The position numbers were made by a program, and so were the translations under genes. From Butyrivibrio sp. NC2007 (GTDB taxonomy: Bacteria; Bacillota; Clostridia; Lachnospirales; Lachnospiraceae), in NCBI RefSeq assembly GCF_000421405.1, contig NZ_ATWY01000002.1, forward strand, positions 1 to 64,000: 64,000 bases of DNA, in the 5' to 3' direction. Below the pieces are notes generated by a model that worked only from the letters and a program-made list of their open reading frames with translations, was not told where the DNA came from and did no database searches. Shown here one piece after another: positions 27,521 to 37,396 of this stretch. How positions within the stretch are numbered: the first letter of the stretch is position 1; the number at the start of each line of letters is the position of its first letter.

Positions 27521-29020
27521 TTACTCGTTTCTAAAATCAATGTTCTGAAGGAATGATACATATCCTCTGTATGCTTCGTAAAGGTCAGCCTTGCTGATTG
27601 CCTCCCATGGTGCGTGCATGTTGAGAACTGCAACACCGGCATCAATAACGTTCATGCCATAGAGAGCAAGGATGTAAGCGATGGTTCCGCCTCCGCCGAC
27701 ATCAACCTTACCAAGCTCAGCTGTCTGATAAACGATCTTGTCCTTCTCGTAAGCCTTTCTGATCTCTGCGATGAACTCAGCGTTTGCATCGTTAGAACCT
27801 GACTTACCGCGGGATCCTGTGAACTTGCTAAATACCAGTCCGCCTCCGAGGTAAGAAGCATTCTTTTTCTCAAAGCATGATGCGTAGCTTGGATCAAAGC
27901 CTGCGTTAACATCAGATGAAAGCATGCATGAGTTTGCAAGACATCTTCTGAGTGCAAGGTCATTGTAACCTTCTTTTGTAAGGTTCATAAGCTCAGCAAC
28001 AGCGTTCTCAAAGAATCTTGATCTCATACCTGTTGCGCCGACAGATCCGATCTCCTCCTTGTCAACAAGGATGCAGCAGGATGTTCTCTTTACATTTTTT
28101 ACATCAAGGATGGCTCTCATTGAAGGATAAGCACATACTCTGTCATCATGGCCATAGCCAAGGATCATTGATCTGTCAAATCCCGCATCTCTAGCCTTTC
28201 CTGCAGGAACGATCTCGAGCTCTGCTGAGATGAAATCATCCTCTGTGATTCCGTAAAGGTCGTTGAGGATTGCTACGATTCCGCGCTTAACTGCACCTGA
28301 AACCTTACCGCTCTCTTCTTTTTCAGCCTTCTCTGCATCGATTGCATACTGCTCGCCTGCTGAAAGCTTGGTATTCTTCTTGGCTGCCTTTTCCTTCTCG
28401 TCCTTCTCGATAACAAATGGTCTGTTACCTACGATAAGGTCAAGAGCTTCACCTTCGATAACGTTGGAAGCCTTCTTTGCCATCTGGTCCTGTGCAAGGT
28501 GAATAAGAAGATCTGAAACGAAAAATACAGGATCATCCTCATCCTCACCGACATTAAGCTGAACAGTTGTACCGTCAGTCTTAACGATAACGCCGTGGAT
28601 TGCGAGAGGCATTGCAACATACTGATATTTCTTGATGCCACCATAGTAGTGTGTATCAAGGTAAGCAATACTGCTGTCCTCATAAAGAGGATTCTGTTTA
28701 ACATCAAGTCTTGGTGAATCGATGTGAGCACCAAGGATGTTCATACCTGCTTCCATTGGATCTGATCCGATCTGGAACATGGCGATTGACTTGTTCATCC
28801 ATACGGAGTAAACCTTATCGCCTTTCTTAAGTTTGGTCTTTCCACCGATGAGAGTATTCAGTTCTCTGTAGCCTGCTGCCTCGATCTCATTGACGATGGT
28901 ATCGATAGCTTCTCTCTCAGTCTTGGAATTATCAAGGAATACCTTGTACTGGTCGGCAAACTTATCAACAGCCTTGAGCTGAGTAGCATTATAAGTTGTC
29001 CATGCGTTTATTCTATTCAT
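27521..29020 (-). CDS. M18 family aminopeptidase
   Basis: A 499-residue zinc aminopeptidase of the aspartyl aminopeptidase-like M18 group. Metal ligands are recognisable in LGAHIDSPRLDVK, the VDKEEIGSVGATGM segment and the C-terminal NMHAPWEAISKADLYE. It is cytoplasmic. ATG 29020 is chosen for AAAGGAG just upstream. It forms an operon with queA. Confidence 0.9.
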   Translation of the reverse strand: MNRINAWTTYNATQLKAVDKFADQYKVFLDNSKTEREAIDTIVNEIEAAGYRELNTLIGGKTKLKKGDKVYSVWMNKSIAMFQIGSDPMEAGMNILGAHIDSPRLDVKQNPLYEDSSIAYLDTHYYGGIKKYQYVAMPLAIHGVIVKTDGTTVQLNVGEDEDDPVFFVSDLLIHLAQDQMAKKASNVIEGEALDLIVGNRPFVIEKDEKEKAAKKNTKLSAGEQYAIDAEKAEKEESGKVSGAVKRGIVAILNDLYGITEDDFISAELEIVPAGKARDAGFDRSMILGYGHDDRVCAYPSMRAILDVKNVKRTSCCILVDKEEIGSVGATGMRSRFFENAVAELMNLTKEGYNDLALRRCLANSCMLSSDVNAGFDPSYASCFEKKNASYLGGGLVFSKFTGSRGKSGSNDANAEFIAEIRKAYEKDKIVYQTAELGKVDVGGGGTIAYILALYGMNVIDAGVAVLNMHAPWEAISKADLYEAYRGYVSFLQNIDFRNE

Positions 29021-29039
29021 AAAAACTCCTTTCGAATTA

Positions 29040-29077
29040 AAAATAGTCATTGCTAACTAGAGCAATGACTATTTTAA
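29040..29077 (-). terminator. intrinsic terminator after pheT
   Basis: A 15-bp perfect stem, AAAATAGTCATTGCT and its complement, around a 6-nt loop. It ends in a T tract on the minus strand and is symmetric enough to act both ways. Confidence 0.85.
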
Positions 29078-29100
29078 CACCTGTTTTAGTTTCAATCAAA

Positions 29101-31521
29101 TCAGGTACGGATTTCAATTCCCATGGTGAATGAAAGCTTTCTGAGCATCTTATCAACATAGCCGTTAATAGCCTCATCTGTAAGCTCTTCATCCTTAGGA
29201 GTGAAAGTAATTGTGAAGGCCATACTCTTCTTGGTAGGAGGAATTGGAAGTCCCTCATATACGTCAAAGAGCTTAACGTCTGTCACATACTTGCATGAGA
29301 CGTAGATAGCATCCTCAACCTCTCCGCAGGTAACTGTCTTATCCATGATAAGAGCAAGGTCACGCTTAACGGTAGCAAACTTTGAAAGTGGCTCAAATAC
29401 AGGGGTCTTGCCATAATACTTGTCAAGGAGTGAGAGATCGATCTCACAGATATAAGCAGGAATTCTCATATCAGTCTCATCCTGGATCTCGTAAGTGATC
29501 TGGCCAAGGTATCCAACCTCTTCTCCCTCGCAAAGGATCTTTGCAGTTCTGTATGGATGAAGGAATGTCTTTGTAGCCTGCTCATACTTAAAGCTTATGT
29601 GAAGAGTATTGGCAACATTCTCAGCAAGGCCCTTTAATGTGAAGATATCCTCTCCCTCTCCGAAGATACCAATGCAAAGTGTAGCCTTCTCATCGGGATA
29701 TTCTGTAAGTGGAAGTGACTTTGGAACAAATTTGTTACCAAGCTCAAACAGTCTTCCCTCAAGAGTACCCTTCTTCTGGTTTCTTGCTATAGCGTGGATC
29801 ATCTGAGCTGCAAGAGTTGTTCTCATGATTGAGAGATCTTCATTTATAGGATTAAGGATCCTGATGGCATTTCTCTCAGGTGCATTTTCTTCAAATCCAA
29901 GAAGATCAAGGTCGCTTGGTGAGAAGAATGAGTAGTGCATGCACTCATATGCTCCCTGAGCACAAAGAGCTCTCTTGATCCTGAGCTCAGTCTTCTGTCT
30001 TAAGTTTCTGCCACCTACTGTAACATTACAATCCTTAAGGAATGTAGCCTTAACGTGGTCATATCCATACATACGGATAAGCTCTTCTGCGATATCCGGA
30101 TAATCTTCCATATCCTCACGATATGCAGGAATCTTGATAGTGAGCTCATCTCCGTTAATAACAGGCTCAAAGCTTAAGTTTGTAAGGATTCTCTTGATCT
30201 CATCAGTAGGGACTTCAATACCGAGAACTCCGTTTACTTTTGCGATGGAAGCCTTCATCTCTTTCTTCTCAAGGCTGTTTCCGGTATTGATATCAACGTG
30301 AGTCTTGGATACCTTACCTGCTCCAAGCTGTTCAATAAGGTGAAGAGCTCTCTTCATTGCGATAACAGTTGTATATTCGTAAACGCCCTTTGCAAAAGCA
30401 GCTGATGAATCAGAAGACTGACCCAGTGCCCTAGAGCTCTTACGGATATTGTCACGCATAAACTTGGCAGCCTCAAAAGTAACTGTAGTTGTTGTATCAC
30501 GGATCTCTGAGTTAAGACCTCCCATGATACCTGCAAGAGCTACAGGCTTAGCACCGTCGCATATTACAAGATTGTCAGTTGTGAGCTCAAACTCGTTCTC
30601 ATCAAGAGTTACAATCTTCTCACCCTGCTTAGCACGTCTTACAACGATCTTATTTCCCTCAAGGAAGTTACCGTCAAAAGCATGCATAGGCTGTCCAAGC
30701 TCTCTCATAATATAGTTTGTAATATCAACGATATTATTGATCGCGTTATTGCCTACCATGGCAAGTCTTCTCTTCATCCAAAGAGGGCTATCGCCAAGTT
30801 TTACATCATATACATAGTGTCCGATATATCTTGGGCAAAGATCGGGATCTTCTACGGTTACGCTAAATCCCTCATTTTCTACGTCTGTCTCTGTGTAAGA
30901 TAGGTCAATCTCTTTTAAAGGCTTATCAAGTGCTGCAGCAACTTCTCTTGCAAGACCGTAGATACTCTGACAGTCAGGTCTGTTTGCTGTGATTGAAACG
31001 TCAAAGATCCAGTCATCAAGGCCAAGGATAGGCTTAACATCAGCGCCAACCTCTGTATCCTCAGGGAAAACAAGAAGTCCGTTGTAGCCGGCTCCGGGAT
31101 ACATATCCTCGTTAACGCCGAGCTCAACGCCTGAGCAGAGCATACCCTCTGAATCGTAGCCGCGAAGTTTGCCCTTCTTAATTGTAGCAACACCGATAAC
31201 TGTCACATGGTCTCTCTCGGTCTCAATAACTGTAGCACCAACAAGAGCCAGAGGATACTTTCCTCCTGCCTGAACGTTGTCTGCTCCGCAGCATACCTGG
31301 AAAGTTCCATGCTCACCTGCATTTACTGTACATACATGAAGATGAGTCTCGGGAATAGGCTCGCAGGTCTCTACCTGTCCAACTACAACCTTGGATATGT
31401 CTTTTCCTACTTCCCAGCACTCTTCAACCTCGAATCCACAGTCGAAAAGCTTCTTCTCAAGTTCTTTTGGTTCAATATCTATATCAACAAAATCTTTAAG
31501 CCAACTTAAAGGTACTAACAT
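29101..31521 (-). CDS. pheT: phenylalanine--tRNA ligase beta subunit
   Basis: An 806-residue PheT of normal length. Order: N-terminal fold, tRNA-binding OB domain (about 40-150), B3/B4 editing domain, B5, the synthetase-like core and the C-terminal anticodon-binding domain (VKRDLALIMD, VYEGLPIPPTKKSMAFTITF). It forms the alpha2beta2 enzyme with PheS, encoded 18 bp upstream. GGAGG precedes the ATG. Confidence 0.97.
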   Translation of the reverse strand: MLVPLSWLKDFVDIDIEPKELEKKLFDCGFEVEECWEVGKDISKVVVGQVETCEPIPETHLHVCTVNAGEHGTFQVCCGADNVQAGGKYPLALVGATVIETERDHVTVIGVATIKKGKLRGYDSEGMLCSGVELGVNEDMYPGAGYNGLLVFPEDTEVGADVKPILGLDDWIFDVSITANRPDCQSIYGLAREVAAALDKPLKEIDLSYTETDVENEGFSVTVEDPDLCPRYIGHYVYDVKLGDSPLWMKRRLAMVGNNAINNIVDITNYIMRELGQPMHAFDGNFLEGNKIVVRRAKQGEKIVTLDENEFELTTDNLVICDGAKPVALAGIMGGLNSEIRDTTTTVTFEAAKFMRDNIRKSSRALGQSSDSSAAFAKGVYEYTTVIAMKRALHLIEQLGAGKVSKTHVDINTGNSLEKKEMKASIAKVNGVLGIEVPTDEIKRILTNLSFEPVINGDELTIKIPAYREDMEDYPDIAEELIRMYGYDHVKATFLKDCNVTVGGRNLRQKTELRIKRALCAQGAYECMHYSFFSPSDLDLLGFEENAPERNAIRILNPINEDLSIMRTTLAAQMIHAIARNQKKGTLEGRLFELGNKFVPKSLPLTEYPDEKATLCIGIFGEGEDIFTLKGLAENVANTLHISFKYEQATKTFLHPYRTAKILCEGEEVGYLGQITYEIQDETDMRIPAYICEIDLSLLDKYYGKTPVFEPLSKFATVKRDLALIMDKTVTCGEVEDAIYVSCKYVTDVKLFDVYEGLPIPPTKKSMAFTITFTPKDEELTDEAINGYVDKMLRKLSFTMGIEIRT

Positions 31522-31539
31522 TTTCGGTTTCCTCCTAAA

Positions 31540-32586
31540 TTATTCGTAGTGATCAATCTGCTTAAGGACATCAAGGTCTGACTCATATAAAAGCTTGATG
31601 TTGTTGATGCCGTATTTGAGCATTGTTGCACGCTCGATACCGATACCGAAAGCAAATCCGCTGTACTCTTCTGAATCAATTCCGCAGTTTTCCAAAACCT
31701 TCTTGTTAACTACGCCGGCTCCGAGAACCTCGATCCAGCCTGTACCCTTACAGAGGTTACATCCCTTACCGCCACATGCAAAGCAGCTGCAGTCAACCTC
31801 AACAGACGGCTCTGTAAATGGGAAGTATGAAGGACGAAGTCTTGTTGTTGTTCCCTCACCGAAAATCTTCTGAGCAAAGGTCTCCAAAGCACCCTTAAGG
31901 TCACAGAGTGTAACATTCTTGTCTACTACAAGGCCTTCCATCTGTGAGAACATAGGTGAATGAGTTGCATCATCATCTGAACGGAAAACCTTACCGGGAG
32001 ATAATATCTTGATCGGAGGCTTCTTGTTCTCCATAACATGGATCTGACCTGATGAAGTCTGTGTTCTTAAGAGGAACTCAGGGCTTAAGTAGAATGTATC
32101 CTGCATATCTCTTGCAGGGTGATCGGCAGGTGTATTAAGAGCTGTGAAATTGTAATAGTCATTCTCAATCTCAGTACCCTCATAAATTTCAAACCCCATT
32201 CCTGCAAATATGTCGATGAGAGTCTCTCTCATCTGTGTTACAGGATGAAGATTGCCCTGATAACGCATCTTGGCAGGCATTGTTACGTCCTGCTTCTCTC
32301 TCTCATATCTTGCCTTAAGCTCTTTCTCTTTCATCTTCTTGTCAAGCTCATCGAACTGAGCAAGAGCCCACTGCTTAAGTTCATTAACGTTTTTGCCGTA
32401 TTCTGCACGATCCTCTGCGGCAATATTCTTCATCTCCTTCATAAGAGCTGAGATCTTACCGGTCTTGTTGTCCAAAAAGCTCTTTCTAAGCTCATATACA
32501 AGCTTGGAGCTGTCCAGCTTTTCGGAATTAGCCTTGATTTCTTCACGAATCGCTTCAATTTGCTGTTGTAATGCGCTGTTTTCCAA
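31540..32586 (-). CDS. pheS: phenylalanine--tRNA ligase alpha subunit
   Basis: About 348 residues with an N-terminal coiled coil and the class II core. Motif 2 region is [13 protein letters not shown]; a CxCxxC...[10 protein letters not shown] insertion, common in Firmicutes PheS, follows; motif 3 is [14 protein letters not shown]. The start is taken as TTG at 32586 because AGGAGGAAGG is ideally placed and the frame further upstream runs into the T-box terminator. It charges tRNA-Phe with PheT. Confidence 0.95.
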   Translation of the reverse strand: MENSALQQQIEAIREEIKANSEKLDSSKLVYELRKSFLDNKTGKISALMKEMKNIAAEDRAEYGKNVNELKQWALAQFDELDKKMKEKELKARYEREKQDVTMPAKMRYQGNLHPVTQMRETLIDIFAGMGFEIYEGTEIENDYYNFTALNTPADHPARDMQDTFYLSPEFLLRTQTSSGQIHVMENKKPPIKILSPGKVFRSDDDATHSPMFSQMEGLVVDKNVTLCDLKGALETFAQKIFGEGTTTRLRPSYFPFTEPSVEVDCSCFACGGKGCNLCKGTGWIEVLGAGVVNKKVLENCGIDSEEYSGFAFGIGIERATMLKYGINNIKLLYESDLDVLKQIDHYE

Positions 32587-32629
32587 ATTTCCTTCCTCCT
32601 GAAAAATAATGTACACTCTACACAAAAGA

Positions 32630-32840
32630 AAATCCCTTGTGTAGCGTAAATCTACACAAGGGACGAATTGATCGCGGTACCACCCTTATTCCTGACTAAA
32701 AGTCAGACACTCATTTTAAAGGTATGCTCCGGTGCGAAATTTCCAATATATCCTGATCTTATGGAGCTTCCAGCCGATGACTCCAATTCTCTGTAAGAAG
32801 AATATATCTTCTCGGGCTATCGCCCACACCTTCATTGCAT
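32630..32840 (-). promoter_or_regulatory. T-box leader of pheST
   Basis: On the minus strand the highly conserved T-box AGGGTGGTACCGCG is present (about 32677-32690). It is followed by a strong terminator hairpin, CCCTTGTGTAG and its complement, with a T-rich tail near 32630-32660. Upstream is a stem I region with AGAGAATTGGAG and a phenylalanine codon TTC in TATATTCTTCTTA. Uncharged tRNA-Phe should stabilise the antiterminator and switch on pheST. Confidence 0.92.
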
Positions 32841-32860
32841 ATAAATATTTAACTTAAACT

Positions 32861-32889
32861 ATTTTATTTTGCAAAAGAGTTTTTGTCAA
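32861..32889 (-). promoter_or_regulatory. pheST promoter
   Basis: Minus-strand TTGACA (32889-32884), 17-nt spacer, TAAAAT (32866-32861), directly upstream of the T-box leader. Confidence 0.8.
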
Positions 32890-32973
32890 TCCTTCTTACT
32901 TTTCTTGCTAGATATCCCACAATAATGTTATTATAAGCTAGATGTTAACATTCATTCGGAGGAGTAACTTACT

Positions 32974-33858
32974 ATGGATTACGTTTTAAGCTGTTGTTCT
33001 ACTGCTGATCTTACAGCAGAGCATTTTAAAGAAAGAGATATCAGCTACGTCTGCTTCCATTTCAATATCGACGGAAAAGATTATCCTGATGACTTGGGCG
33101 TATCTTATCCCTTCAAGGATTTCTATGATGCCATGGCCAAGGGTGCAATGACCAAGACTTCACAGGTTAGTGTTGGCGAATATGTAGACTACTTCGAGGA
33201 AATCCTCAAGCAGGGAAAAGACATACTTCACCTCACTTTAAGCTCAGGAATATCCGGAACTCTTAACTCAGCAACTATTGCAAGAGACCAGCTCAGAGAA
33301 AAGTATCCCGACAGAAAGCTCTATGTTGTGGATTCTCTCGCAGCATCAGCTGGATACGGACTTGTAATGAACAAGCTCGCAGACCTTCGTGATAGCGGAA
33401 TGAACATTGATGAACTCTATGAGTGGATCATCGAGCACAGACTTGAATGCCAGCACTGGTTCTTTGTTACAGATCTTACCTATCTCGTAAGAGGCGGTCG
33501 TGTTTCCAAGGCAGCCGGCCTTATCGGCGGAGCCCTTAAGATATGTCCTCTTCTCAACGTTGATTATCAGGGAAGACTTATCGTTCGTTCCAAACTTCGT
33601 GGAATCAACGCAGTCATGAAGGCTCAGGTAGCCAAGATGGAAGAACTTGCCGAGAACGGCCTTGACTATGATGGAGACTGCTACATTTCAAACTCAGATT
33701 GCTACGAAGAAGCAAGAGCTGTTGCAGACCTTATTGAGTCCAAGTTCCACAACTTAAAGGGCAAGGTTAAGATTGTGAGCATCGGAACCACAATCGGAAG
33801 CCATACAGGTCCCGGAACAGTTGCACTGTTCTTCTGGGGCAGCAAGAGAGTCGACTGA
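32974..33858 (+). CDS. DegV family protein (fatty-acid binding)
   Basis: A 294-residue DegV protein. The family binds a fatty acid and, as FakB, presents it to a kinase. Landmarks: the TSQVSVGEYVDYFEE segment, LTLSSGISGTLNSA, VVDSLAASAGYG, and YLVRGGRVSKAAGLIG. No FakA gene is nearby. It is a single gene with GGAGGAG upstream of the ATG, divergent from the pheST leader. Confidence 0.9.
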   Translation: MDYVLSCCSTADLTAEHFKERDISYVCFHFNIDGKDYPDDLGVSYPFKDFYDAMAKGAMTKTSQVSVGEYVDYFEEILKQGKDILHLTLSSGISGTLNSATIARDQLREKYPDRKLYVVDSLAASAGYGLVMNKLADLRDSGMNIDELYEWIIEHRLECQHWFFVTDLTYLVRGGRVSKAAGLIGGALKICPLLNVDYQGRLIVRSKLRGINAVMKAQVAKMEELAENGLDYDGDCYISNSDCYEEARAVADLIESKFHNLKGKVKIVSIGTTIGSHTGPGTVALFFWGSKRVD

Positions 33859-33871
33859 CGAATAGCAAAAT

Positions 33872-33903
33872 AAAACGCTGACTGATAGTTTTCAGTCAGC
33901 GTT
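33872..33903. terminator. bidirectional intrinsic terminator
   Basis: ACGCTGACTGA, a 6-nt loop, then TCAGTCAGCGT followed by TATTTTT. It serves the converging DegV and GGDEF/EAL genes. Confidence 0.85.
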
Positions 33904-33907
33904 ATTT

Positions 33908-35569
33908 TTATTCATCATATACGCCCTTTTGAAGTCTCTTTTCAAAGTCCTTTTTGGGCATCGGGTTGTCGTATAAGAATCCCTGAACCACATGACAGCC
34001 TATATTCTTAAGGAGCTGGGTCTGATCAGGTCTCTCCACTCCCTCTGTCACCACATCTATTCCAAGTTCATTGGCCATGGTAACAATATTCCTAAGGACT
34101 ATCTCATCACTGGAATTAAGCTCTTCATTGTTGATAAAAGACCTGTCGATCTTAATCACAGATACAGGGAAATCCCTTAGAGTCGACAGAGATGAATAGC
34201 CTGTTCCGAAATCATCGATAGCAGTTGCTATTTCGCCCTCTTTGAGCCTTGAAAGGAAGTTCGTCATAAGAACTCGCTCATCCTCACTGGCAGTCTCTGT
34301 GACCTCAATTTCGATATATTTCCTGTCTATACCATAGCTGTCAATGGTATCCATGATCTCTTTTGCCAGATCCTTAAAGCCAAGGTCTCTTCTGGAAAAA
34401 TTAACAGAGATAGGCACCGGTGATATTCCATTGTCCTGCCACTCTTTAATGTACTCACAAGTCTTTTTCAGAACGTAGAGGTCAAGAGATGCTACCATGC
34501 CCTCCTGTTCCAAAATAGGCACAAATTCTGTCGGATAAAGAACTATTCCGTTGCAGAACCATCTTGCCAAAGACTCGGCTCCCACAATCCTGCCGGTCTC
34601 TGTATCAACCTTGGGCTGAAGATAGATTCTGAACTCATCGTTGGCAAGAGCTTCCTCATATCTGTCCTCAATCTGCTTCTGACGGTATATTCTGGTACTC
34701 ATTGCCTTATTTACAAATACATAGGGTTTATTAGCCACATTCTTGGCATAATTGCAGGCCATGCTGGCTCTTGATATTACCTGGCCGGGGCCCTTCATTG
34801 ATTCATCAATGGCATATACTCCGGTGACTGCAGAGATGTTAATCTCATCTTCTCTGTCGTTTTTAATTCCAATAACCGGAATTGATGAAACATACTTCAA
34901 AAAGCTCTTGGTTCTATCTTTCTTGATAAGAGCAGTAAAATTATCTCCTCCGAAATGAGCGATTATCTCGCCGGGCTCTATAAACTCATTGAGCTTCTTC
35001 GCATAGCGCTTCATGATTTCATCGCCCTCTTGTATTCCGTATCTCCTGCTTATAAGGCCAAAGCTCTTGAGATTGAGGAAAAATGCGTCATACTGAAGGA
35101 TCTCTCCTGAGGCAAACTTTTCTCCGACAAAGGCAAGAAAGCCTCCGGAATTGGGAAGCCCTGTCAGATACTGAGTAAATGCGCTGTTCTTAACAATGCT
35201 TATTAAAAGAAATCTCTCCATGTGGAAAGACAAGACGTCCATTATCAGCGAAAAATTCTTGTATTCCGCGTCATTAAGTCTCCTGCCGCCTGAAAGATAG
35301 ACATAATAAGTAACTGTCCTATCTCCTGCCATACTGCTCTTGAACATATAGTCAGGCTCTTCTTTTTCAATTGTAGGGCCAAATAACGGGATGACGGTGT
35401 CAGGCTCTCCGGCCTTATCCGAAGTGGGCTTAAAAGAAACAACGGAAACAATAGAACGAAGTGAGTATTCCTTAGACAAATCAGCCAGCGCGCTGGGAGT
35501 TATTTCAGGAGTCACTTCTTCCTCAGATAGTATTTGAACAAAATTTTCAAAGCTTTTTTCAAATGACAT
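33908..35569 (-). CDS. GGDEF-EAL domain protein
   Basis: About 553 residues: an N-terminal 150-residue unassigned sensor, a GGDEF domain and a C-terminal EAL domain. The GGDEF signature reads GGDNF, so cyclase activity is doubtful. EAL keeps the acidic and metal residues (AESLARW, VNFSRRDL, IEVTE, DDFGTGYSSL, KIDRSF, TEGVE), so c-di-GMP phosphodiesterase activity is plausible. No membrane segment. The start is 35569 with GGGAC upstream. Confidence 0.88.
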   Translation of the reverse strand: MSFEKSFENFVQILSEEEVTPEITPSALADLSKEYSLRSIVSVVSFKPTSDKAGEPDTVIPLFGPTIEKEEPDYMFKSSMAGDRTVTYYVYLSGGRRLNDAEYKNFSLIMDVLSFHMERFLLISIVKNSAFTQYLTGLPNSGGFLAFVGEKFASGEILQYDAFFLNLKSFGLISRRYGIQEGDEIMKRYAKKLNEFIEPGEIIAHFGGDNFTALIKKDRTKSFLKYVSSIPVIGIKNDREDEINISAVTGVYAIDESMKGPGQVISRASMACNYAKNVANKPYVFVNKAMSTRIYRQKQIEDRYEEALANDEFRIYLQPKVDTETGRIVGAESLARWFCNGIVLYPTEFVPILEQEGMVASLDLYVLKKTCEYIKEWQDNGISPVPISVNFSRRDLGFKDLAKEIMDTIDSYGIDRKYIEIEVTETASEDERVLMTNFLSRLKEGEIATAIDDFGTGYSSLSTLRDFPVSVIKIDRSFINNEELNSSDEIVLRNIVTMANELGIDVVTEGVERPDQTQLLKNIGCHVVQGFLYDNPMPKKDFEKRLQKGVYDE

Positions 35570-35611
35570 CAGATTGTCCCGCCCAATAGAGAATATATAC
35601 ACATAATAACA

Positions 35612-35650
35612 CAAAAAAAAAAGACTGTGCAATAATGCACAGCCTTTTTC
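35612..35650. terminator. bidirectional terminator between HU and GGDEF-EAL genes
   Basis: GACTGTGCA, AATAA loop, TGCACAGCC flanked by A and T tracts on both sides. It terminates HU on the minus strand. Confidence 0.8.
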
Positions 35651-35662
35651 GTATAGTAAAAA

Positions 35663-35941
35663 TTATTTCTTGTTAACAAGATCCTTAAGAGCCTTACCAG
35701 CCTTGAACTTAGGTGCTACAGAAGCAGGAATCTTGATAGCAGCGCCAGTCTGAGGATTCTTACCTGTTCTAGCAGCTCTCTTAGTTGTCTCGAATGTGCC
35801 GAAGCCAACAAGCTGAACCTTACCCTTTTTCTTGAGCTCCTTTGTTACAGTGTCTGTGAAAGCGTTCAGTGCTGCAGCCGCATCCTTCTTAGAAAGTCCA
35901 GCTTCCTTTGCGATTGCATCGATAAGTTCTGTCTTATTCAT
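35663..35941 (-). CDS. hup: HU family DNA-binding protein
   Basis: A 92-residue histone-like HU protein, the normal length. MNKTELIDAIAKEAGLSKKD starts the family, and GFGTFETTKRAARTGKNPQTG is the DNA-binding arm. It compacts and bends DNA as a dimer. GGAGGG precedes the ATG at 35941. Confidence 0.97.
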   Translation of the reverse strand: MNKTELIDAIAKEAGLSKKDAAAALNAFTDTVTKELKKKGKVQLVGFGTFETTKRAARTGKNPQTGAAIKIPASVAPKFKAGKALKDLVNKK

Positions 35942-35982
35942 TTGGTTTCCCTCCAAAAAAGAAATTATTTACTACATTGCCT

Positions 35983-36011
35983 ATTCTACTATAGTTTTGT
36001 ACACATAACAA
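35983..36011 (-). promoter_or_regulatory. HU gene promoter
   Basis: Minus-strand TTGTTA (36011-36006), 17 nt, TAGAAT (35988-35983), about 42 bp before the start codon. Confidence 0.65.
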
Positions 36012-36052
36012 GTTTTTATGTGATTTTGTTCAGAAAAATCAAGTAATTCAGC

Positions 36053-37312
36053 TTACAGAATGTCCTGGAAGCCAGGTCTGTAGAGGTGTCTCGGAATACC
36101 ATCAACCATAATAGGTCCTACATCACCCTGAATAAGCGGTCTTACATAGGTAATAAACTCGTTAGTTACATATGTGCCGTCCTTGTTGATCCAATCTCTC
36201 GGAACTGTTCTCTCGTCGTTAGCGATCTTGTGAACATCCTTAACCTCAGTTCCTGCCTGATAAGGATCATCTGAAAGTCTCTCGATAACAACCATCTTGC
36301 CGCTGTCGCCTTCGTCAGCTGCCTTCATAGCTGCACCACCGACCTCATAAGCCTCAAGGATATCTACACGTGAAGCACAGTGGCTTGCTGCTCTCTGAAG
36401 TGTTGAAAGCTCGATAGGACGAGTCTTGCATCCGCACTCCTTGGAAACAACTTCGCAGAGGTATCTTGCTGTACCTGTAAGCTGCTTGTGTCCGAAAGCA
36501 TCAACATAATCAATGCTGTTTCCGAGCTCACTTACATACTTGCCGTCCTTAGTTCTGATACCCTCAGATACTGCTACAACAACAGATGCCTTGCTCTTTA
36601 AGAGACCTTTGATCTTCTTGATGAACGCATCCATATCAAATGGCAGCTCAGGAAGATAGATTGCATCAGGTCCGTCACAGTCCTCGCCCTTTGCAAGAGC
36701 TGTAGCGCCTGTAAGCCATCCTGCGTTTCTTCCCATAACCTCAACGATGATAACCTGTCCACTGGTTGTCTCAAGTGACCAGCTGTCTCTGATGATCTCT
36801 TTTACAGAAGTACCGATGTACTTAGCTGCTGAGCCGTATCCGGGTGTGTGGTCTGTAAGAGCCAGATCGTTATCAATTGTCTTAGGGCAGCCTACAAATC
36901 TGATGTTAGATCCTGAAATGATGGCATAATCTGAAAGCTTCTTGATGGTATCCATTGAATCGTTACCACCGATGTAGATGAAGCAGTCAATCTGAAGCTT
37001 ATCGAGAATCTCAAATATCTTCTCGTAGATCTCTTTGCTCTCAAAAATCTCAGGAAGCTTAAATCTGCATGATCCAAGATATGCTGAAGGTGTTCTCTTC
37101 AAAAGCTCAATATCAAGACCTGACTGAATATGATCAGAAAGATCAACATATCTGCCTTCCATAAGCCCCTGAACACCGTGGATCATTCCATATACCTTCT
37201 TGTATCCACGGTCAATCGCAGTCCTGTATACTCCTGCCAGCGATGAATTGATTGCCGCTGTAGGGCCTCCCGACTGTCCAACGATTACGTTACGTTTTGC
37301 CTTGTGTACCAT
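36053..37312 (-). CDS. 6-phosphofructokinase, PPi-dependent type
   Basis: A 419-residue PfkA-superfamily enzyme phosphorylating fructose 6-phosphate. The N-terminal VGQSGGPTAAIN is standard. The two donor-specificity positions read GGND (Asp where ATP enzymes have Gly) and PKTIDND (Lys where ATP enzymes have Gly), as in pyrophosphate-dependent enzymes, so reversible PPi-linked glycolysis is predicted. It is a single gene with no duplicated effector domain. Confidence 0.88.
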   Translation of the reverse strand: MVHKAKRNVIVGQSGGPTAAINSSLAGVYRTAIDRGYKKVYGMIHGVQGLMEGRYVDLSDHIQSGLDIELLKRTPSAYLGSCRFKLPEIFESKEIYEKIFEILDKLQIDCFIYIGGNDSMDTIKKLSDYAIISGSNIRFVGCPKTIDNDLALTDHTPGYGSAAKYIGTSVKEIIRDSWSLETTSGQVIIVEVMGRNAGWLTGATALAKGEDCDGPDAIYLPELPFDMDAFIKKIKGLLKSKASVVVAVSEGIRTKDGKYVSELGNSIDYVDAFGHKQLTGTARYLCEVVSKECGCKTRPIELSTLQRAASHCASRVDILEAYEVGGAAMKAADEGDSGKMVVIERLSDDPYQAGTEVKDVHKIANDERTVPRDWINKDGTYVTNEFITYVRPLIQGDVGPIMVDGIPRHLYRPGFQDIL

Positions 37313-37396
37313 TAACTCCTGTCCCCTTTCAAAATATAGTTGCTAAAAAACCTTATCTAATATTATATTCGATTAAACGTTTACTGTCACGAAAAA

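Noticed and set aside
32587-32625. Upstream start for pheS
   Set aside because: It runs into the T-box terminator; the TTG at 32586 has an ideal ribosome site.
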